Shown here in pieces: positions 59,623 through 64,000 of a stretch of 64,000 nt of DNA. Every line of letters begins with the position of its first letter. Within the stretch, counting starts at the first letter, position 1. The DNA lies in NCBI GenBank assembly GCA_949283375.1, contig CASDSM010000019.1, forward strand, positions 47,987-111,986. Reading direction: 5' to 3'. This DNA comes from an uncultured Eubacteriales bacterium (GTDB taxonomy: Bacteria; Bacillota; Clostridia; Oscillospirales; Oscillospiraceae). Under the pieces are notes generated by a model, which was given only the letters and a program-made list of their open reading frames with translations, was not told the origin of the DNA and searched no databases. The position numbers and the translations under genes are program-made.

Positions 59623-59651
59623 TTGTAAAATTGATTCTGATACGCTATACT
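59623..59651 (+). promoter_or_regulatory. Promoter of the GT2-GT4 gene
   Basis: TTGTAA (59623-59628) and TATACT (59646-59651), spacer 17, 86 bases before the start. Confidence 0.75.
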
Positions 59652-59737
59652 TTTGGTTGGATTATCGTTTCAGTTCAGCTCTCCTGTCTCATTGCGAGTC
59701 GGGGCGGGGCAGATGAGGAAAGAGAGGATATTATTTC

Positions 59738-62185
59738 ATGCAGTCTCCGAACCCGAAAGTCTCTGTTGTCATCCCGGTCCACAACGCAGAGCCATATCTC
59801 CGTCAGTGTCTGGACAGCGTTCTCGCTCAGTCGCTCGGGGAAATCGAAATCATCTGCATCGATGACAACTCCACAGATCTCTCCCCCGATCTCCTGCGCG
59901 AGTACGCCGGGAGAGATGCGCGCCTCCAGTGCATCATGCACGACCATAATGTTTCCGCCTCCCAATGCCGGAAGGACGGCGTACTTCTGGCGCGCGGTGA
60001 ATATATCATGTTCATGGATGCGGACGACTATCTGGAGCCCAACGCCTGTGAGGCGGCTTACAACGCCATCCTGACCGCTCAGGTGGATCTCCTTCAGTTT
60101 GGCGTCACGGTGGAAAACTGCGCGGATCTGTCGGAAGGCCGGATCGAAAGCAATCAAAAAGCGCTGGATTCCTTTGCAACGGAAGTGCTGCGCGGCTGCA
60201 ATCTGCTCAGCGCCTGTTTTCTGGAGAAGCAGATCGGCATCAGTCTCTGGAACAAGATCGTTCGGGCCTCTGTGTGCAAGGCCGCCTTTGCCTGCGTGGA
60301 GGACGGTTTCTTCCCAAAGGCCAACGACCTGTATGCCGCATTTTTCCTGATGTATCACGCCTCCTCCTTTTATGGGATCGGCGACAGGCTCTATCACTAC
60401 TGCTTTGGCAGGGGGATGACGGGGCAGAACGTCATGACGTTGGAGCAGTTTACCCTCCATTGTCAGAGCAGCCGCGTGTATTACGCGCTCAGGCGCTGGG
60501 CAGGCCAGCTTCCCGAAGAGGAGAGCGCCTCTCTCGACCCCGTTTTGGAGCAGATCAAACGCGGCTTTATCGGCGAGCAATGCGGCCGCTGGCGGCACAA
60601 TCTGGAAGAGGAGTCGAAGCAGCAGGGGGTCGCCGCCATGGCCGGGGCGTGGAACGGGAATTACGCCATCCCGTTCGGCGGTCTGGCCAACCACACCTAT
60701 TACAACCGTCTCCCGGTGATCAGATACCTCAAAGATGCGCCGTTTTTGCAGTACCAGCCGAGAGAAGTGAAGACCATCGCCCTGTATTACCGCAGCATTG
60801 CCAATGGCGGCGCACAGAGAGTGGTCCAACTGCTCTGCAATCTGTTTTCCGGGAGGATGCAGGACGGCGCTCCCAAATATAAGGTCCTCCTGGTGACGGA
60901 CGATCCCCCCTCCGAAGATGAATACCCGCTCTCTGAGCAAGTAGAGCGGTTTCTGATCCCCCATCGCACCAGCTTCCCCGGAGAGGACTACTGCATCCGG
61001 ACGCAGGCCTGGAATGAGCTGATCGACCGGTATCATGTCGATGCTGTCATCTACAGCATGTGGGTCGACCCGACGATCTGCTGGGATATGCTGACGATCA
61101 AGAGCCATCCGTCCCACCCGGCTTTCCTCATCCATTCGCACAGCTTCTGCGGCATGATGTACCGGCTTCAGGGCGTCACCGTGGAGGAGTCGTTCTCATC
61201 GTTTGCCATCGCCGACGGCATTGTCACACTGTCCAGGTGCGACCGGAAGTACTGGTCGTATGTCAATCCGCGCAGCTACTGTATCACAAACCCCTGCCAT
61301 TTCGATGTTATCCCGCAGGAAAACCGCGCCCGATTCGACGGGAAGAGCATCCTGTGGCTCGGCCGGATCTCGCACGAGAAACAGCCTCTGGAAATCGTCC
61401 GCATCATGAAGCATGTGCTCCGGGAGATCCCGGACGCCGTGTGCCATGTCGTGGGCGAGGGCGGCCCGAACGTGACGGGACACCTCATCAAGTCCATCCA
61501 GGAGGCCGGGCTCTCCGAACACATCATTCTCGAAGGCTTCCATCTGGACGTCGGGCAGTTCTATCAGAACGCCTCTGTTTTCATGATGACCTCCATGTTT
61601 GAGGGGTTCTCCCTGACTATTTACGAGGCTGCGGCGTATGGACTTCCCACTGTGACCTACGATCTGCCCTGGCTGGAATATTATTCCATTTTCCAGGGCT
61701 GGTCCTCGGTGCCGCAGAGAGATCCCGAAGCTGCGGCCCGGCAGATCGTCCGGCTGCTTCGTGACCGGGAACACTGGCAGCAGGCAAGCGACAGCATCTA
61801 CGACAGCTTTGTCGCCTACAAAGAGTCCGATCTGGCAGGCGAATGGGAGCGGGTATTCAACGACCTCAGCTGCGGCAGTACCCCTGTGCTGGACGCACTG
61901 GATCCGCAGATGCAGATCCTGCTCCGGCAGATCGGGCGCTTCCACAACGAAGGCCTCACCAGGATGCGAAATGAAAAGAACCGGATCGACAAAAGCCGCA
62001 AAGAACTGGAAGCGAGGGTCGCCGCGCTGAACCGCGACCTCCGCCGCGCCAACGCAGATCGGAAAAAGCTGCGCAAGAAGGTGAAATCGCTGAAGTCTTC
62101 GCACGCCTACCGCATCGGGCGCCTCGTCACAGCGCCGGTGCGCCTCCTGCGCAAGCTGATGCGCGCGCTGCGGCCGGCTTCCTGA
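59738..62185 (+). CDS. Two-domain glycosyltransferase (GT2 + GT4)
   Basis: This 815-residue protein fuses two transferases. Residues 1-250 are GT2: VSVVIPVHNAEPYLRQCLDS and MFMDADDYLEPN (DxD-like). Residues about 345-700 are GT4: IALYYRSIANGGAQRVVQLL, ILWLGRISHEKQPLEIVRIM and FMMTSMFEGFSLTIYEAAAYG (acidic E-x7-E). The end (about 735-815) is a charged coiled coil and a basic SSHAYRIGRLVTAPVRLLRK tail, as in membrane-associated glycan polymerases. It is probably involved in surface polysaccharide or teichoic-type polymer synthesis. It stands alone with promoter; codon use is less GC-rich than neighbours. Confidence 0.88.
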   Translation: MQSPNPKVSVVIPVHNAEPYLRQCLDSVLAQSLGEIEIICIDDNSTDLSPDLLREYAGRDARLQCIMHDHNVSASQCRKDGVLLARGEYIMFMDADDYLEPNACEAAYNAILTAQVDLLQFGVTVENCADLSEGRIESNQKALDSFATEVLRGCNLLSACFLEKQIGISLWNKIVRASVCKAAFACVEDGFFPKANDLYAAFFLMYHASSFYGIGDRLYHYCFGRGMTGQNVMTLEQFTLHCQSSRVYYALRRWAGQLPEEESASLDPVLEQIKRGFIGEQCGRWRHNLEEESKQQGVAAMAGAWNGNYAIPFGGLANHTYYNRLPVIRYLKDAPFLQYQPREVKTIALYYRSIANGGAQRVVQLLCNLFSGRMQDGAPKYKVLLVTDDPPSEDEYPLSEQVERFLIPHRTSFPGEDYCIRTQAWNELIDRYHVDAVIYSMWVDPTICWDMLTIKSHPSHPAFLIHSHSFCGMMYRLQGVTVEESFSSFAIADGIVTLSRCDRKYWSYVNPRSYCITNPCHFDVIPQENRARFDGKSILWLGRISHEKQPLEIVRIMKHVLREIPDAVCHVVGEGGPNVTGHLIKSIQEAGLSEHIILEGFHLDVGQFYQNASVFMMTSMFEGFSLTIYEAAAYGLPTVTYDLPWLEYYSIFQGWSSVPQRDPEAAARQIVRLLRDREHWQQASDSIYDSFVAYKESDLAGEWERVFNDLSCGSTPVLDALDPQMQILLRQIGRFHNEGLTRMRNEKNRIDKSRKELEARVAALNRDLRRANADRKKLRKKVKSLKSSHAYRIGRLVTAPVRLLRKLMRALRPAS

Positions 62186-62215
62186 GCCGGCCGCGCAGGC
62201 GGGTACAGGGCGAGG

Positions 62216-62250
62216 CCGGGAGCGCACCCCTGCGCGGGGCGCGCTCCCGG
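62216..62250 (+). terminator. Hairpin after the GT2-GT4 gene
   Basis: A ten-base-pair perfect stem (62216-62225 with 62241-62250) 30 bases after the stop. There is no U tract. Confidence 0.5.
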
Positions 62251-62366
62251 GTGCCCCGCGGCTCTCTCGCGGAAGTCTCAGCGCAGTTTTTCGACCGTCT
62301 GGCCGGGAGCGCCGGCGGCATGAGCGGCCTTGCAGACGCCTCTGCGAAAAAACAGAAAAGTTCTGC

Positions 62367-62395
62367 TTGAACATTTGGGAGAAGTGTAGTAAAAT
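62367..62395 (+). promoter_or_regulatory. SRP RNA promoter
   Basis: TTGAAC (62367-62372) and TAAAAT (62390-62395), spacer 17; the RNA begins about seven bases on. Confidence 0.78.
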
Positions 62396-62401
62396 AGATA
62401 A

Positions 62402-62660
62402 GCCTTGCAAAGAGGGGTCAAACGGCTCGTGGTAAGCCGCACCTGTCCGGGGAGCCGTGCTCTCTGGCCTTTGCGCTATTGTCTGAAGCGGCATGTGGTG
62501 TTGACAGCCGGTCCCGCGCAACGTCAGCCCGTGAACCATGTCAGGCGGGGAACCGAGCAGCATTAAGCGGTATCTGGTGTGTGCCGCGGCCAGCCGGCTC
62601 GAGCTGCCTGCCGCTTCAGAGAGGAGCGCGGAGGGTGCCGCTTTCCGGGGCCGTTTGTTA
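62402..62660 (+). ncRNA. ffs: Signal recognition particle RNA, large (Alu-containing) type
   Basis: The conserved domain IV hairpin is visible at about 62536-62580: GTCAGGCGGGGAACCGAGCA followed by GCATTAAGC, the Ffh-binding motif. Flanking pairings (GAAGCGGCA near 62486 with TGCCGCTTC near 62608) and a 5' region with GGGGTCAAACGGC suggest the long helix 5 and an Alu domain, so about 260 bases. It lies immediately before dnaX, a classical position. Exact ends are estimated; TTTGTTATTCTG near 62653 is the probable terminator tail. Confidence 0.8.
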
Positions 62661-62688
62661 TTCTGTCCAAAGAGGGGTGTGACCGGGG

Positions 62689-64000
62689 ATGTATCAGGCG
62701 CTCTACCGCAAGTGGCGTCCGCAGAAATTTGAGGATGTGGTGGGTCAGGGCCATATCACCCAGACCCTCCGTACCCAGGTGGAGACCGGCCGCCTCTCCC
62801 ATGCCTATCTCTTCACCGGCACGCGCGGCACCGGCAAGACCACCTGCGCGAAGATCCTGGCCCGGGCGGTGAACTGCGAGCACCCCGTCCACGGCGACCC
62901 CTGCAACCAGTGCCCCGCCTGCCGGGGGATCGAGGACGGCTCCATTTTGGACGTGGTGGAGCTGGACGCGGCGTCCAACAACGGCGTGGACCAGGTCCGC
63001 GCCCTCCGGGACGAGGCGGTCTACTCCCCCGCCGCGGTGCGCAAGCGGGTCTATATCGTCGATGAGGTCCACATGCTCTCCACCGCCGCCTTCAACGCCC
63101 TGCTCAAGATTTTGGAGGAGCCGCCGGAGCACCTGATGTTCATCCTCGCGACCACCGAGCTGCACAAGGTCCCGGCCACCATCCTCTCGCGCTGTCAGCG
63201 CTTCTCCTTCCGCCGCATCGATGCGGAGGCGATCCAGGGGCGGCTGACCCAGGTGGCCCTCGCCGAGGGGATCGACCTCACGCCGGACGGCGGGGCCCTC
63301 CTCGCCCGGCTGGCGGACGGGGCCCTGCGCGACGGGCTCTCCCTGCTCGACCAGTGCGCCGCCGCAGGGGGCAGGGTGGACCGGCAGGCGGTGCTCGACA
63401 CCCTGGGTCTTGCGGGCAACCTCAAGATCGCCCACCTGATGAACCATATCCGCCGCGGCCGCAGCGCCGAGGCGCTTGAGGAGCTCGCCTCCCTCTACGC
63501 CGCCGGGCGCGGGGTGGGCACAGTGCTCTCTGAGCTCTCCGCCCTCGCGCGCGACCTGCTCATCGAGAAGACCGCCCCCAGGGGCGGCGGCGCGTTGCTG
63601 GCGGGGGGCTATGACCGCGAGACGCTGGACACCCTCTCCAAGGGGCTGAGCGCGCAGCGCCTCTTACAGATGCTTCGCCGCCTGCAGGAGACGCAGGCCG
63701 GCCTGCGCGAGAGCGCCAACCAGCGCACCGATGCCGAGCTGTGCATCCTCTGCCTGTGCGATGAGACGCTGGACCCCTCGCCGGAGGGGCTCTCTGCCCG
63801 GCTCTCCCGTCTGGAGGAGGCGCTCGCCGCCGGGTCCTTCCCCGCAGCGCCGGCGGAGGCGGCCCCCGCGCGGCCGGAACCCCTCTCCCCTCCCCCGCAG
63901 GCGGAGCGCGTCCCCGTCCGCGACGGCCCTCCGGCCGCAGCGCCGCAGGAGGATGCGCCCCCCTGGGACGAGCCGCCGCTGCCCGAGGAGCCGGAGGAGA
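62689..64000 (+). CDS. dnaX: DNA polymerase III subunit gamma/tau, 3' part outside window
   Basis: The first 437 codons of the clamp-loader ATPase. YQALYRKWRPQKFEDVVGQ is the family start; Walker A is FTGTRGTGKTTCAKI, the zinc Cys lie in CEHPVHGDPCNQCPAC, and Walker B is VYIVDEVHMLS. LEEPPEHLMFILATTE follows. From about residue 380 the sequence turns Pro/Ala-rich, the tau-type linker. The ATG at 62689 lies 30 bases after the SRP RNA end. No A-rich frameshift site is seen in the part present. The reading frame is open to the end. Confidence 0.96.
   Translation, partial: MYQALYRKWRPQKFEDVVGQGHITQTLRTQVETGRLSHAYLFTGTRGTGKTTCAKILARAVNCEHPVHGDPCNQCPACRGIEDGSILDVVELDAASNNGVDQVRALRDEAVYSPAAVRKRVYIVDEVHMLSTAAFNALLKILEEPPEHLMFILATTELHKVPATILSRCQRFSFRRIDAEAIQGRLTQVALAEGIDLTPDGGALLARLADGALRDGLSLLDQCAAAGGRVDRQAVLDTLGLAGNLKIAHLMNHIRRGRSAEALEELASLYAAGRGVGTVLSELSALARDLLIEKTAPRGGGALLAGGYDRETLDTLSKGLSAQRLLQMLRRLQETQAGLRESANQRTDAELCILCLCDETLDPSPEGLSARLSRLEEALAAGSFPAAPAEAAPARPEPLSPPPQAERVPVRDGPPAAAPQEDAPPWDEPPLPEEPEE

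Noticed and set aside
59631-60074. A 147-codon frame overlapping the start of the GT2-GT4 gene
   Set aside because: Out of frame with the GT gene, begins inside its promoter, and has low-complexity Ser/Arg/Pro sequence with no homology cues.

Overview
The window reads as chromosome of a GC-rich, spore-forming Firmicute of class Clostridia, most likely an Oscillospiraceae-type gut anaerobe. The evidence is a Gram-positive PolC, HPr kinase, an RF1 of Gram-positive type, a sporulation sigma factor with a SigK-like hydrophobic pro-sequence, a group B-like [FeFe] hydrogenase, an SRP RNA of the large Alu-containing type next to dnaX, and vegetative promoters with near-consensus boxes and 16-17 bp spacers. 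The genus is an inference; no rRNA is present. No IS element, prophage or CRISPR array was seen.

Layout. (1) 174-1202: DAHP synthase. (2) 1340-14952: a carbohydrate-utilisation locus with a GH1 glycosidase, a GPH-type sugar symporter, an AraC regulator, a GH2 enzyme, two GH43-like enzymes, a sugar isomerase-like TIM barrel and a large glycosidase-like protein. None of the enzymes has a visible signal peptide, so the locus probably imports short oligosaccharides and cuts them in the cytoplasm. (3) 15161-16025: PadR regulator plus DUF2812 membrane protein. (4) 16128-21642: a five-gene operon resembling dlt (adenylation enzyme, carrier protein, MBOAT acyltransferase, SGNH protein) with a fold-type III PLP decarboxylase inserted as its second gene. 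This is the most unusual system in the window. (5) 21855-27781: sigK, an AraC regulator, the hydrogenase, galE, tRNA-Arg(ACG) and a HAD phosphatase. (6) 27827-40686: a long minus-strand housekeeping run (ftsK, uppP, M18 peptidase, coaE, sua5, prfA, YdcF-like, ABC-F, murF, ddl). (7) 41004-44171: aspB, queH, glyA. (8) About 44706-46020: an AT-rich island encoding a DUF2599-like secreted protein and a membrane-anchored PedC-like thioredoxin, with an AUG-stop element in the leader. (9) 46034-55409: nth, citrate synthase with a structured leader, kptA, polC, tRNA-Arg(CCG), murC, rpmB. (10) 55593-59369: hprK, a ROK kinase, an IMPase-family phosphatase, coaX and tRNA-Gly(CCC). (11) 59738-64000: a two-domain GT2-GT4 glycosyltransferase, the SRP RNA and the start of dnaX, which runs off the window.

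Envelope work is a recurrent theme. murF, ddl, murC and uppP serve peptidoglycan synthesis. The dlt-like operon probably decorates an envelope polymer with an aminoacyl or amine group, and the GT2-GT4 protein probably builds a surface glycan. Start codons were set by Shine-Dalgarno position; uppP, aspB, nth and hprK use TTG, and kptA and the ROK kinase use GTG.
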